The notes: generated from the letters alone by a model not told the origin. A stretch of DNA of 19,895 nt from DATBHZ01 sp036557185 (GCA_036557185.1 DATBHZ010000189.1:1-19895), one strand, 5' to 3'. Positions 7,121 to 14,755 are shown, counted from the stretch's first letter. Numbers and translations: made by a program.

Positions 7121-8866
7121 GTGCAGAAGATCCTGATCGCCAACCGCGGCGAGATCGCCGTCCGCGTCATGCGGACTTGTCGCGAGCTGGGGATCGCCAC
7201 GGTCGCGGTCTATTCGGAGCTCGACCGGGACGCGCTGCACGTGCGGTACGCCGACGAGGCGTACGCGCTGGGCGGCCAGACGGCTGCGGAGTCCTACCTG
7301 AACACCGATGCGATGCTCCGGGTGCTCGACCAGTCGGGCGCCGAGGCCGTGCACCCCGGGTACGGGTTCTACGCCGAGAACGCCGAGTTCGCGCGCGTGA
7401 TCACCGAGCGGGGCGTGATCTGGATCGGCCCGCCACCGGATGCCATCGACGTCATGGGCGACAAGATCTCGGCGCGCCGCGCCGCCGATGCCGGGGGCGT
7501 GGCGAGCGTGCCCGGCACGCTCGACGAGATCACCTCGGTCGACGACGTCGTCGCGTTCGGCGACAAGGTCGGCTGGCCGGTCGCGATCAAGGCCGCGTAC
7601 GGCGGCGGCGGCAAGGGAATGAAGGTGGTCGACAGCGCCGCGACCGCGCAGGCTGCGCTCGATTCCGCGGCACGCGAGGCGCAGGCCTACTTCGGTCGCT
7701 CCGAGGCCTACCTCGAGAAGTACCTCGCGCACCCGCGCCACATCGAGATCCAGGTGTTCGCCGACACGCAAGGCAACGCCGTCTGGCTCGGTGAGCGCGA
7801 CTGCTCGGTGCAGCGGCGGCATCAGAAGCTCATCGAGGAGTCACCCGCGGCAGGGCTCGACGAGGACACACGCCGCGCCATGGGAACGGCGGCGGTCCAG
7901 GTGGCCAAAGCGTGCGGCTACGTGAACGCCGGCACGGTCGAGATGCTCTACGAGGACGGCGACTTCTTCTTCCTCGAGATGAACACCCGTCTACAGGTCG
8001 AGCACTGCGTGACGGAGATGTGCACCGAGCTCGATCTCGTGGCGGAGCAGATCCGTGTCGCATCCGGCATGCCGCTGTCGTTCTCGCAGGACGACATCCT
8101 GCGACGCGGCCACGCGATCGAGGTGCGCGTCAACGCTGAGAACTCGGCCAAGGGCTTCCTGCCGTCGCCGGGGACGCTCACGAAGCTGCGGCTCCCGTCC
8201 GGGCCGGGCGTCCGCTGGGACGGTGGGTACGAAGCCGGCGACACGATCTCGCAGTACTACGACAACCTCGTCGGCAAGCTCGTCGTCTGGGCGCCCGACC
8301 GAGACCGAGCTCGCCACCGCATGCTGCGCGCGCTCGACGAGATGGTGATCGAGGGCGTCCACACGACGATCCCCGCGCACCGTCTCGTGCTCGAGCATCC
8401 CGACTTCGCCGCCGGACATCACTCCACCCGCTGGCTCGAAGAGGTGGTCGATCTCTCCGGCCTCGAGAGCAGCGCGGGCACGACGACAACACCCGAAGAC
8501 GCGGCCGACGAGCAGACAGTGCCGGTCGAGGTCAACGGCAAGCGCTTCACGGTCAAGCTCCGGCTCCCCGAAGGCTCAGCCGCCGCCGCTGCGCCGGCCA
8601 AGCAGGCGAGAGCGCCGCGGCCCCGGGCTGCCGCGCCCGCTGCGAGCGGCAGCGACGGCAAGGTGAGCGCGCCGATGCAGGGAACGATCGTCAAGGTGCT
8701 CGTGAACGTCGGCGACACGGTAGAGCCCGGCGAGTCCCTGCTCGTGCTCGAGGCCATGAAGATGGAGAACCACATCAACGCCGAGCGCGGCGGCACCGTC
8801 AGCGAAGTCCGCGTCCAAGCCGGCGACACCGTCGGCGCCGGCGACATCCTCATCGTCATCGAGTAG
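7121..8866 (+). CDS. accA: Acyl-CoA carboxylase alpha subunit (biotin carboxylase + BCCP)
   Basis: Carboxylates its own biotin with ATP and bicarbonate and then passes CO2 to a separate carboxyltransferase beta subunit, which is not in this window. The protein is 581 aa. The N-terminal biotin carboxylase begins QKILIANRGEIAVRV, with HPGYGFYAENAEFA, the ATP-grasp loop GGGGKGMK (161-168), LGERDCSVQRRHQK and EMNTRLQVEH. A linker rich in Ala and Pro leads to the biotinyl domain, with biotin on Lys547 in EAMKMENH. The length and lack of a BT domain resemble actinobacterial AccA3-type subunits, which serve acetyl-, propionyl- or longer acyl-CoA. The substrate cannot be read from this subunit. I chose GTG 7121 over GTG 7115 because AGAGG lies 5 nt upstream and the family starts this way. 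birA is divergent. Confidence 0.95.
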   Translation: MQKILIANRGEIAVRVMRTCRELGIATVAVYSELDRDALHVRYADEAYALGGQTAAESYLNTDAMLRVLDQSGAEAVHPGYGFYAENAEFARVITERGVIWIGPPPDAIDVMGDKISARRAADAGGVASVPGTLDEITSVDDVVAFGDKVGWPVAIKAAYGGGGKGMKVVDSAATAQAALDSAAREAQAYFGRSEAYLEKYLAHPRHIEIQVFADTQGNAVWLGERDCSVQRRHQKLIEESPAAGLDEDTRRAMGTAAVQVAKACGYVNAGTVEMLYEDGDFFFLEMNTRLQVEHCVTEMCTELDLVAEQIRVASGMPLSFSQDDILRRGHAIEVRVNAENSAKGFLPSPGTLTKLRLPSGPGVRWDGGYEAGDTISQYYDNLVGKLVVWAPDRDRARHRMLRALDEMVIEGVHTTIPAHRLVLEHPDFAAGHHSTRWLEEVVDLSGLESSAGTTTTPEDAADEQTVPVEVNGKRFTVKLRLPEGSAAAAAPAKQARAPRPRAAAPAASGSDGKVSAPMQGTIVKVLVNVGDTVEPGESLLVLEAMKMENHINAERGGTVSEVRVQAGDTVGAGDILIVIE

Positions 8867-8931
8867 CACGCCCCACCCCGCGAGCGAGGCTGCGCAGGGG
8901 ACCGTCTCCGCGCGGTAGACGCATCGGCGGT

Positions 8932-9004
8932 GGCGACATGCGTCCACCGAGCGAGTTAGGGCCGCGCAGCGGCCCAGTGTCCGAGCGAATGGACGCGTGT
9001 CGCC
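8932..9004. repeat. Long imperfect palindrome with inner perfect hairpin
   Basis: Outer arms GGCGACATGCGTCCA (8932-8946) and TGGACGCGTGTCGCC (8990-9004) pair over 15 bp with one mismatch, which becomes a G-U pair in plus-strand RNA. A perfect inner hairpin GGGCCGC-GCA-GCGGCCC sits at 8959-8975. Both side segments contain CCGAGCGA in the same orientation. It lies 66 bp after the accA stop in the convergent gap, so it may terminate or protect the accA mRNA, or be a REPIN-like repeat. No T-run follows. Confidence 0.75.
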
Positions 9005-9030
9005 AGCGCCCCACCTGTAGAAGGTCCGTC

Positions 9031-9091
9031 GCCGGCCGGCTCACCTGCGCTCGACCGAGCCGAGCGTCTCGGAGGTGGTGAGCCGACCGGC
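9031..9091. repeat. Second imperfect palindrome in the accA/aquaporin gap
   Basis: Arms GCCGGCCGGCTCACC (9031-9045) and GGTGAGCCGACCGGC (9077-9091) pair over 15 bp with one mismatch, which is a G-U pair only in minus-strand RNA. The interior contains a small hairpin CCGAG-CGT-CTCGG (9059-9071). A minus-strand transcript leaving the aquaporin gene would meet this structure first. The other bases of 8867-9137 show no supported gene. Confidence 0.7.
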
Positions 9092-9137
9092 TACGGGGCC
9101 TGCGGAACAGGCTCGGCCCGATCGATGCCGAGCGACG

Positions 9138-9851
9138 TCAGAAGTCCTCCGCGGAGACGAGTCCGCGCCATGCCATCGCGCCGATGGCGGCGCCGATGAT
9201 CGGGAACACGATGAACACCCAGAGCTGCCGAAGCGCCCACGTGTGCTGGAACACCGCGGTCGCGAAGCTCCTCGCCGGGTTCACCGACGTGTTGTCGACC
9301 GGGATCGTGATCAGGTGGATCAGCGTGAGCATGAGGCCCACCGTGAGACCCGTGAAGCCCACCGTCATCGACTGACGCGACGTGCTCGCGATCACGAAGA
9401 CGAACAGTCCGGTGAAGACGATCTCCATGACGATTGCGGCACCCAGACCGAACCCGCCCGGTGAGTGCGCGCCGTAGCCGTTCGACGCGAACCCCGACGC
9501 CTTGGCGCTGAAGCCCGCGTGACTGTCGGCGATGACGAAGATCACGAGCGCACCGAGCACGCCACCGACGAGCTGACCGCCCACGTACCACGGCACCTCG
9601 CGACTCTTCGTCTTCCCGACGATCCACAGACCGACGGTGACCGCCGGGTTGATGTGGCATCCCGAGATCGAGCCGATCGCATACGCGGCGCAGAGCAGCG
9701 AGAGACCGAAGGCGAACGCGACACCGATCACGCCGACCGTTCCCTTCGGGAAGAACGCGCCGGTCGCGAGCACCGCAGTCCCCGGTCCGCCGACGACGAG
9801 GATCATCGTGCCCACACCCTCTGCGAGCGCGATCCGGGCGCGATCGTGCAT
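9138..9851 (-). CDS. aqpZ: Aquaporin, AqpZ-type water channel
   Basis: Membrane channel of the MIP family with 237 aa and six hydrophobic segments. Both half-helix signatures are intact: SGCHINPAVTVG (NPA at 68-70) and TSVNPARSF (NPA at 191-193). The selectivity-filter positions read Phe48 (FAFGL), His179 (LIHLITIP), Thr188 and Arg194. This is the narrow, water-selective AqpZ pattern. A glyceroporin would have a smaller residue in place of the histidine. The ATG at 9851 has a strong GGGAGG Shine-Dalgarno 6 nt upstream (9858-9863). A candidate -10 TAGGCT lies further up, next to a GGTCG/CGACC dyad. The gene converges on accA across a 271-bp palindrome-rich gap. Confidence 0.94.
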   Translation of the reverse strand: MHDRARIALAEGVGTMILVVGGPGTAVLATGAFFPKGTVGVIGVAFAFGLSLLCAAYAIGSISGCHINPAVTVGLWIVGKTKSREVPWYVGGQLVGGVLGALVIFVIADSHAGFSAKASGFASNGYGAHSPGGFGLGAAIVMEIVFTGLFVFVIASTSRQSMTVGFTGLTVGLMLTLIHLITIPVDNTSVNPARSFATAVFQHTWALRQLWVFIVFPIIGAAIGAMAWRGLVSAEDF

Positions 9852-9879
9852 CTCAGGCCTCCCTGGGTGGAATGGGGAG

Positions 9880-9897
9880 AGCCTAGGTCGAACGACC
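9880..9897 (-). promoter_or_regulatory. Candidate aquaporin promoter with adjoining dyad
   Basis: On the minus strand TAGGCT (9885 to 9880) could be a -10 giving a leader of about 20-25 nt that carries the Shine-Dalgarno. Directly upstream is an inverted repeat GGTCG-AA-CGACC (9886-9897), well placed for a regulator that controls the channel. No -35 is evident. Confidence 0.35.
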
Positions 9898-9923
9898 CAG
9901 CGGCCTCAGGGATGCCGCGCGCC

Positions 9924-11285
9924 CTACCAGGCGGCTTCGGCCAACGACTCCGAGAGCGCCGGATGGACGAGCAGCGAGTCGACGATGTCGGCGACCTTCA
10001 GGCCGTTGGTCACGGCGACGGCGACGACGCTGATCAGCTCCGCAGCGTTCCGGCCGACGATCGAGCCGCCCAACACCACGCCGGTCGCGGGGTCCGAGAT
10101 GATCTTGACGAAGCCGCGCGTGTCGCCCTTGATCCAGGCCTTCGCGTTCGACGAGAAGGGCACCTTGGTGACGCGAATCTTGCGCCCGCTCGCGAAAGCC
10201 TCTGCTTCGGCGAGCCCCACGTCCGCGATCTCGGGATCCGTGAAGATCGCCGACGCGGCCTTCTCGTAGTCGAGATGCCGGTGGGCACGAGCGTGCAGGC
10301 CCATCATGTGCTCGGCGATCTTGCGACCCTGCATCGCGGCCACCGACGACAGCGGCAGCTTCCCGGAGAGGTCACCAGCCGCATAGATGTTCGGGACCGT
10401 CGTGAGGCAGTTGTGGTTGATCGCCACGTAGCCGCGGTCCGCGAGCTCGACACCGGCTGCCTCGAGACCCAGCCCCTCGCTGTTGGGGATCGAGCCGACC
10501 GCCAGCACCACGTGCGAGGCGTCGACGACCCGACCGTCGTCGCATTCCACACGGACGGTCTCGTCACGACGTTCGATCGCCTGCGCGCGAGCACCCTTGA
10601 GGAGCTTGACCCCGCGCTCGAGGAACTCCTCCTCCAGGACCGAAGCGACTTCCGGATCCTTGAGCGGGAGCACCTGCTGGCGCGACACGACGAGCGTGAC
10701 CTGTGACCCGAGCGCGCTGAACATGTGCGTGAACTCGACGCCGGTCACACCCGAGCCGATCACGCAGAGGTGCTCGGGGATCTCCTTGGGCGGGTAGGCC
10801 TCGCGGGTCGTCAGGACCCGCTCGCCGTCCACCGGCGCGAAATCGGGAACGCGCGGGCGGGAACCCGTCGACAGCACGATGAAGTCGGCCGCGAGCTCCT
10901 CGGTGTCGCCCTCCGGTGTCTCGGCGACGACCGTGTTGGGACCCGTGAGGCGCGCGGTCGCGTGCAGCAGTCGAACGCCCTGTGACTCGAGGAGCTGCCG
11001 GATCGAGAGCCGGAGCCGCTCCTCGATGTTCGCGACACGGTCCCTGAGCGCGGGAACGTCGAGACGGCCCTCGGCCTCGAGGCCCATCGTGTGCGCGCGT
11101 TGGAGCTCCGCCAGCTCGCCTCCGGTCGCGATCATGGCCTTCGACGGGATGCAGTCCCACAGATGGGCCGCACCGCCGACGACGTCGCGCTCGACGAGCG
11201 TGACATCGGCGCCGAGCGTCGCGGCCACGGTCGCCGCGGTGTTGCCGGCGGGACCGCCACCGACGATGACGAGGCGTGTGGGCAC
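9924..11285 (-). CDS. LpdA-like flavoprotein (FAD/NAD(P) oxidoreductase lacking the CxxxxC disulfide)
   Basis: Pyridine nucleotide-disulfide oxidoreductase fold, 453 aa. It has FAD motif GGGPAGNTAA (9-18), a second nucleotide motif GSGVTGVEF, and FAD-binding YAAGDLSGKLPL. The active-site loop reads GGAAHLWDCIPSK (37-49) where lipoamide dehydrogenase has GGTCLNxGCIPSK. Only the second cysteine (Cys45) remains, so the normal disulfide relay cannot form. Mycobacterial LpdA (Rv3303c), an NAD(P)H:quinone-type reductase, has the same kind of loop. The C-terminal His441/Glu446 pair (HPALSE) is kept. The second Rossmann strand ends VTLVVSRQQ with Arg, which hints at NADPH. A soluble transhydrogenase role is possible. 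GTG 11285 has a TAGCCT -10 6 nt upstream and no Shine-Dalgarno. Confidence 0.88.
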   Translation of the reverse strand: MPTRLVIVGGGPAGNTAATVAATLGADVTLVERDVVGGAAHLWDCIPSKAMIATGGELAELQRAHTMGLEAEGRLDVPALRDRVANIEERLRLSIRQLLESQGVRLLHATARLTGPNTVVAETPEGDTEELAADFIVLSTGSRPRVPDFAPVDGERVLTTREAYPPKEIPEHLCVIGSGVTGVEFTHMFSALGSQVTLVVSRQQVLPLKDPEVASVLEEEFLERGVKLLKGARAQAIERRDETVRVECDDGRVVDASHVVLAVGSIPNSEGLGLEAAGVELADRGYVAINHNCLTTVPNIYAAGDLSGKLPLSSVAAMQGRKIAEHMMGLHARAHRHLDYEKAASAIFTDPEIADVGLAEAEAFASGRKIRVTKVPFSSNAKAWIKGDTRGFVKIISDPATGVVLGGSIVGRNAAELISVVAVAVTNGLKVADIVDSLLVHPALSESLAEAAW

Positions 11286-11291
11286 CGGATA

Positions 11292-11297
11292 AGGCTA
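11292..11297 (-). promoter_or_regulatory. -10 box TAGCCT, leaderless promoter of the LpdA-like gene
   Basis: TAGCCT on the minus strand is followed by TATCCG (6 nt) and the GTG at 11285. Its -35 region would fall on the galT -10, so the two divergent promoters overlap within a 39-bp gap. Confidence 0.55.
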
Positions 11298-11310
11298 CGC
11301 GGCCGACCGA

Positions 11311-11316
11311 TAGTCT
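11311..11316 (+). promoter_or_regulatory. -10 box TAGTCT, leaderless promoter of galT-like gene
   Basis: TAGTCT is followed by CCGGGCCA (8 nt) and the ATG at 11325, with no Shine-Dalgarno. It is divergent from, and sterically overlapping with, the promoter of the LpdA-like gene. Confidence 0.5.
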
Positions 11317-11324
11317 CCGGGCCA

Positions 11325-12236
11325 ATGTCGGAGCTGCGTCACGACGCGATCAGCGGGCTCCCCGTGATCCTCGCGGTCGATCGTGCCGCCCGGCCGTTCA
11401 CCGTCTCTGCCGTCGAGCCCGATCCTGCGGGCACCCTCGTCTGCCCGTTCTGCCCGGGCCACGAGCACGAGACACCGCCGGAGGTCGCGCGCACTGGCAC
11501 GGGCGCGCCACAGACACCCGGATGGCGAGTCCGCGTCGTGCCGAACCTCTATCCGATCGTGCCGACCCACGAAGTGGTGATCCTCTCCCCGGACCACCAG
11601 ACGTCGTTCGGCGGGCTCACCGACGAGCAGGCCGTCGAGGTGCTCACCGTCCTGCGCGACCGGTCGTCGCACCATCTCGCTAACGGCAACAAGTACGTGC
11701 AGGTGCTCGTGAACCACGGCCGCGCCGCCGGCGCGTCGATCGCGCATCCACACGCGCAGATCATCGCGCTCGACTTCGTGCCGCCCGCCCCCACCGAGGC
11801 GATTGCGCGGTTCGACGCCGGAGGCGGCGATCTCGTCGCACGCGAGCTCGCCGCGGCGCGCGACACCGGCCTGCTCGTGCTCGACGGCCCCTCCCCCGCC
11901 TGGAGCCCACCGGCCGCGGCCGTTCCCTACTCACTGCGAGTCGCGCACCGCTCGACGCGGGCGCGATTCGACGAGGCGACCGACGCGGAGATTGGCGTCG
12001 TCGCCGTCGCTCTGCGCGATGCAGTGGCGCTCGTGGACCGCGTCCTGCTGCGGCCCCCCTACAACCTGATCGTCCACACCGCACCACCCGACGTGCGGGC
12101 GGGAGAATTCCATTGGTACGTCGACATCGTCCCGCGCGTCACCGTGATCGCCGGTTTCGAGCAGGGCAGCGGCGTGTTCGTCAACACGGTGGCCCCGGAA
12201 GCTGCCGCGGAGGCGCTCCGCGCCGTGACACCGTGA
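11325..12236 (+). CDS. galT: GalT-like hexose-1-phosphate uridylyl/nucleotidyltransferase
   Basis: HIT-superfamily nucleotidyltransferase of 303 aa. A zinc-type CPFC motif is at Cys40/Cys43, followed by NLYPIVPTHEVVI (74-86). The active site HPHAQ has the presumed nucleophile His143 and Gln145, and the C-terminal FHWYVDIVPR and FEQGSGVFVNTVAPEAA are typical of bacterial GalT. Classic GalT has HPHGQ; the Ala here and the short length place it in a GalT-like branch that may use other sugar-1-phosphates. The reaction is the exchange of a nucleotidyl group between a sugar nucleotide and a sugar-1-phosphate. ATG 11325 is preceded by a leaderless-type -10. In-frame sequence upstream lies antisense to the flavoprotein gene and is not expected to be translated. 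The stop overlaps the next gene. Confidence 0.87.
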   Translation: MSELRHDAISGLPVILAVDRAARPFTVSAVEPDPAGTLVCPFCPGHEHETPPEVARTGTGAPQTPGWRVRVVPNLYPIVPTHEVVILSPDHQTSFGGLTDEQAVEVLTVLRDRSSHHLANGNKYVQVLVNHGRAAGASIAHPHAQIIALDFVPPAPTEAIARFDAGGGDLVARELAAARDTGLLVLDGPSPAWSPPAAAVPYSLRVAHRSTRARFDEATDAEIGVVAVALRDAVALVDRVLLRPPYNLIVHTAPPDVRAGEFHWYVDIVPRVTVIAGFEQGSGVFVNTVAPEAAAEALRAVTP

Positions 12237-12679
12237 CCGAGCACTTCCATCTGTGCATCACGATCGGTGCGACGCCCGAAGCCGTCTGGCACCACATCGA
12301 GAACCTGGAATCGCACTCCGAGTGGATGGCGGACGCGGTCTGGGTGCGCTATCGGGGATCGCAGCGGGCCGGCGTGGGCACCGAGCTCGACTGCCTCACG
12401 AAGGTCGGTCCGTTCAGCACGAAGGACGTCATGCGCGTCACGGACTGGGAGCCAGGGTCGGCCATGGAGATCGAGCACACGGGCGCCGTCACGGGGATCG
12501 GACGGTTCGAGCTGCGTCCGGTGCTCGGCGGCCTCACCGAATTCTGCTGGACCGAGCGCCTGACGTATCCGCCGAGGTTCGGTGGAAGGCTCGGCGAGCG
12601 GATGAGCAAGCACTTGCTCGAGCGCGTATGGCGCGGCAACCTCGAACGCCTCCGCTCACAGATCGAGACTCGGGTCTAA
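12233..12679 (+). CDS. SRPBCC-family (polyketide cyclase/START-like) ligand-binding protein
   Basis: Small protein of 148 aa with the helix-grip layout: an N-terminal strand EHFHLCITIGATPEAVW, a helix HIENLESHSEWMADAVWVRY, central strands GVGTELDCLTKVGPFSTKDVMRV, and a long C-terminal helix from RLGERMSKHLLERVW. This is the hydrophobic-ligand cavity fold seen in polyketide cyclase/dehydrase-like proteins. No catalytic role can be read from the sequence. The GTG start overlaps the galT TGA as GTGA, so the two are co-translated, although no functional link is obvious. The gene converges on the enoyl-CoA hydratase with a 10-bp gap. Confidence 0.82.
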   Translation: MTEHFHLCITIGATPEAVWHHIENLESHSEWMADAVWVRYRGSQRAGVGTELDCLTKVGPFSTKDVMRVTDWEPGSAMEIEHTGAVTGIGRFELRPVLGGLTEFCWTERLTYPPRFGGRLGERMSKHLLERVWRGNLERLRSQIETRV

Positions 12680-12689
12680 GGGAGGCGCG

Positions 12690-13478
12690 CTATCTGCCGC
12701 GGAACTCGGCCTTGCCGGGACCGTGCTCGAGGAAGCTCTGAACGCCGGTCGCGGCGTCCTCGGTCGCGAAGACCTCGATGAAGGCCGCTTCCTCTCCGTC
12801 GAGCCCGTCGGACAGCGAGCCGTCGAGCCCGGCGTTGATGACACGTTTCGCGAGCCCCATCGCGACCGACGGTCCCGAAGCGAGCTCACCCGCCCAGGCG
12901 AGCGCCGAGGATTCGAGCTCGGCGTTCGGAACCACCTTGTCGGCGATCCCGAGCGTGAGCGCTTCGTCCGCGCCGACCTGACGGCCGCTCCAAATGAGCT
13001 CCTTCGCACGTGCCGGCCCGATCAGACGTGGCAGGCGCTGCGTTGCACCGGCTCCGGGGATGATCCCCAGCAGGATCTCGGGCTGTCCCACCTTGGCCTT
13101 GTCGCCCAGGATCCGCAGGTCGCACGCCAGCGCGAGCTCGAGGCCTCCGCCGAGCGCGAACCCGCCCACCGCGGCGATCACCGGCCGCGGGATCGCAGCG
13201 ACCGCGTCGAACGCGCGCCGGAACAGCGCGCCGATCTCGCGCGCCTCGGCCTCGCCTCCGAACTCCGAGATGTCGGCGCCTGCGGCGAACGCCTTCTCGC
13301 CCCCCAGGACGACCACGGCCTTCACATCGGGGTTCTCCGCGAACGACGATGCGGCATCGTCGATCTCGGTGAGCAGCGCCTTCGAGAGCGCGTTCATGGG
13401 TGGCCTGTTCAGGCGCAGGGTGGCGACGCCGTCGGGGCGCACCTCGCGCAGCACCATGCCATTGTCGCTCTCCGCCAC
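12690..13478 (-). CDS. Enoyl-CoA hydratase
   Basis: Crotonase-fold enzyme of 262 aa that hydrates trans-2-enoyl-CoA in fatty-acid breakdown. It has the oxyanion-hole segment AFAAGADISEF (63-73) and GGFALGGGLELALACDLRI (105-123). Both hydratase glutamates are present, spaced 20 residues as in the rat enzyme: Glu114 (GGLE) and Glu134 (GQPEILLG). GATQRLPRLIG follows. Two starts are possible, GTG 13478 and ATG 13457. I prefer GTG 13478 because TAGGCT lies exactly 8 nt before it, matching the leaderless layout of neighbouring genes. The -10 uses the TAG stop of meaB. The gene can thus be transcribed from meaB or on its own. Confidence 0.93.
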   Translation of the reverse strand: MAESDNGMVLREVRPDGVATLRLNRPPMNALSKALLTEIDDAASSFAENPDVKAVVVLGGEKAFAAGADISEFGGEAEAREIGALFRRAFDAVAAIPRPVIAAVGGFALGGGLELALACDLRILGDKAKVGQPEILLGIIPGAGATQRLPRLIGPARAKELIWSGRQVGADEALTLGIADKVVPNAELESSALAWAGELASGPSVAMGLAKRVINAGLDGSLSDGLDGEEAAFIEVFATEDAATGVQSFLEHGPGKAEFRGR

Positions 13479-13486
13479 GAGGCGGA

Positions 13487-13492
13487 AGCCTA
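13487..13492 (-). promoter_or_regulatory. -10 box TAGGCT overlapping the meaB stop codon
   Basis: TAGGCT on the minus strand begins with the TAG stop of meaB (13490-13492). It is followed by 8 nt and the hydratase GTG at 13478. It decides the start choice for that gene. Confidence 0.45.
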
Positions 13493-14452
13493 CCGATCGC
13501 CCTCGCCGCGGGTTCGGTGCTCGAGCAGCTCCTCCGCGGCCGCGTACGGGTCGAGCTCGCGCGCGGCAACCTGCTGCACGACCTGCTCGAAGTGCTCTCC
13601 GGTGCATGCACTGTCGGCCTCGGATCGCAACCGGGCGAGCACGATCGAACGCACCTCGTCGCGCAGGCGAGCCTCGCGCTTGCGGGCCAGCCTGCCGTCG
13701 GCCTCCTCGAACGAACGGTGTGCCTCGATCGCGCTCCACAGCGCTTCGATCCCCTCGCCACGCGTCGCGACGGTCGCGACGATCGGCGGCCGCCATGCCG
13801 ATTCGCCCGACAGGTCGAGCATCAGCTCGAGGTCGCGCACGGTCTCGGTCACACCGTCGCGGTCGGCCTTGTTCACCACGAAGATGTCGGCGATCTCCAT
13901 GAGGCCCGCCTTGTTGGCCTGCACGCCGTCGCCCCAGCCCGGGTTCACGACGACGATCGTCGTGTCGGCGGCGCCGGCAATCTCCACCTCGACCTGGCCC
14001 ACGCCCACGGTCTCGATCACCACCCATGGCTTGCCGGCTGCGTCGAGCACGCGTACCGCGAGCGGCGTTGCGAGCGCGAGGCCGCCGAGGTGCCCTCGAG
14101 TCGCCATCGACCGGATGTACACACCGGTGTCGGTCGCATGGTCCTGCATGCGCACCCGGTCGCCGAGGATCGCGCCGCCGCTGAACGGGCTCGTCGGATC
14201 GATCGCGAGGACACCGATCTCGACACCGTCGCGGCGCAGGTAGCGAATGAGGGCGTCGGTCAGGCTCGACTTTCCCGAGCCGGGCGCGCCCGTGAGCCCG
14301 ATGCTGTACGCGTGCCCCGTGTGCGGGAAGAGCGCTGCCGCGGTCTGGACCGCCATGTTGCCGCCGGCCTCGACGGCGCTGATCAGCTTCGCGATCGCTG
14401 CACGATCGCCGGCGACGGCGCGCTCGACGAGCGCTGTGGGGTCCGCAGCCAC
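13490..14452 (-). CDS. meaB: MeaB/ArgK-type G3E GTPase, methylmalonyl-CoA mutase chaperone
   Basis: SIMIBI-class GTPase of 320 aa that loads and protects cobalamin in methylmalonyl-CoA mutase (MMAA in humans). It has the N-terminal helical segment, the P-loop GAPGSGKS (55-62), AIDPTSPFSGGAILGDRVRM typical of MeaB, the switch motif ETVGVGQVEVE, the base-recognition motif NKAD, and the basic C-terminal dimerisation helices. The GTG at 14452 is just ahead of the conserved part and 11 nt after the stop of the NifU-type gene, so both share a transcript. The in-frame extension upstream overlaps that gene and is not conserved-looking. The mutase subunits are not in the window. With an acyl-CoA carboxylase alpha subunit a few kilobases away, a propionyl-CoA to succinyl-CoA route is plausible in this organism. 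Confidence 0.93.
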   Translation of the reverse strand: MAADPTALVERAVAGDRAAIAKLISAVEAGGNMAVQTAAALFPHTGHAYSIGLTGAPGSGKSSLTDALIRYLRRDGVEIGVLAIDPTSPFSGGAILGDRVRMQDHATDTGVYIRSMATRGHLGGLALATPLAVRVLDAAGKPWVVIETVGVGQVEVEIAGAADTTIVVVNPGWGDGVQANKAGLMEIADIFVVNKADRDGVTETVRDLELMLDLSGESAWRPPIVATVATRGEGIEALWSAIEAHRSFEEADGRLARKREARLRDEVRSIVLARLRSEADSACTGEHFEQVVQQVAARELDPYAAAEELLEHRTRGEGDR

Positions 14453-14463
14453 CGGGCCGCCGA

Positions 14464-14727
14464 TCAGTCGGCGACGACTTCGCTGATGCCCGGGACGCGG
14501 TCCTTGATGATCCGCTCGACGCCGGCCTTGAGCGTCATGGTCGAGATCGGGCACGTGCCGCAAGCGCCCACGAGCTCTACGCGCACGACGCCGTCGGCAT
14601 CGATCGACTCGAACACGATGTCGCCACCGTCGGCCTGCAGCGCCGGCCGGATCGCGTCGATTGCCTCGAGCACGCCGCGCTCCATCTCCGCGGGGTCGAT
14701 CGTGTTGCTGGGTGTGTCGATCGGCAT
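14464..14727 (-). CDS. NifU C-terminal-domain Fe-S scaffold protein
   Basis: A protein of 87 aa consisting of one NifU-type domain, which assembles and delivers Fe-S clusters. It has PALQADGGDIVFESID (28-43) and the cluster cysteines Cys56/Cys59 in GACGTCPISTMTLKAGVE. The ATG at 14727 has a strong Shine-Dalgarno TGGAGGG (14733-14739). There is no IscU-like or ferredoxin-like domain, so it is a stand-alone Nfu-type carrier. It begins the nfu-meaB pair, whose candidate -10 TAATTT overlaps the murA stop codon. Confidence 0.92.
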   Translation of the reverse strand: MPIDTPSNTIDPAEMERGVLEAIDAIRPALQADGGDIVFESIDADGVVRVELVGACGTCPISTMTLKAGVERIIKDRVPGISEVVAD

Positions 14728-14755
14728 CCGAACCCTCCAGGCGTGTGCAACACCG

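Noticed and set aside
8955..8961. GTTAGGG inside the palindrome as an integron attC core
   Set aside because: attC needs GTTRRRY with a matching RYYYAAC in the opposite arm. The last base is G and no partner is present.
8856..9044. Small minus-strand frame of 62 codons in the accA/aquaporin gap
   Set aside because: It runs through the palindrome, has no SD or leaderless -10, and its residues follow the repeat and not a fold.
8932..9091. Classic Rho-independent terminators
   Set aside because: The stems are good but no T-run follows on either strand, so I describe them as palindromes with possible terminator function only.
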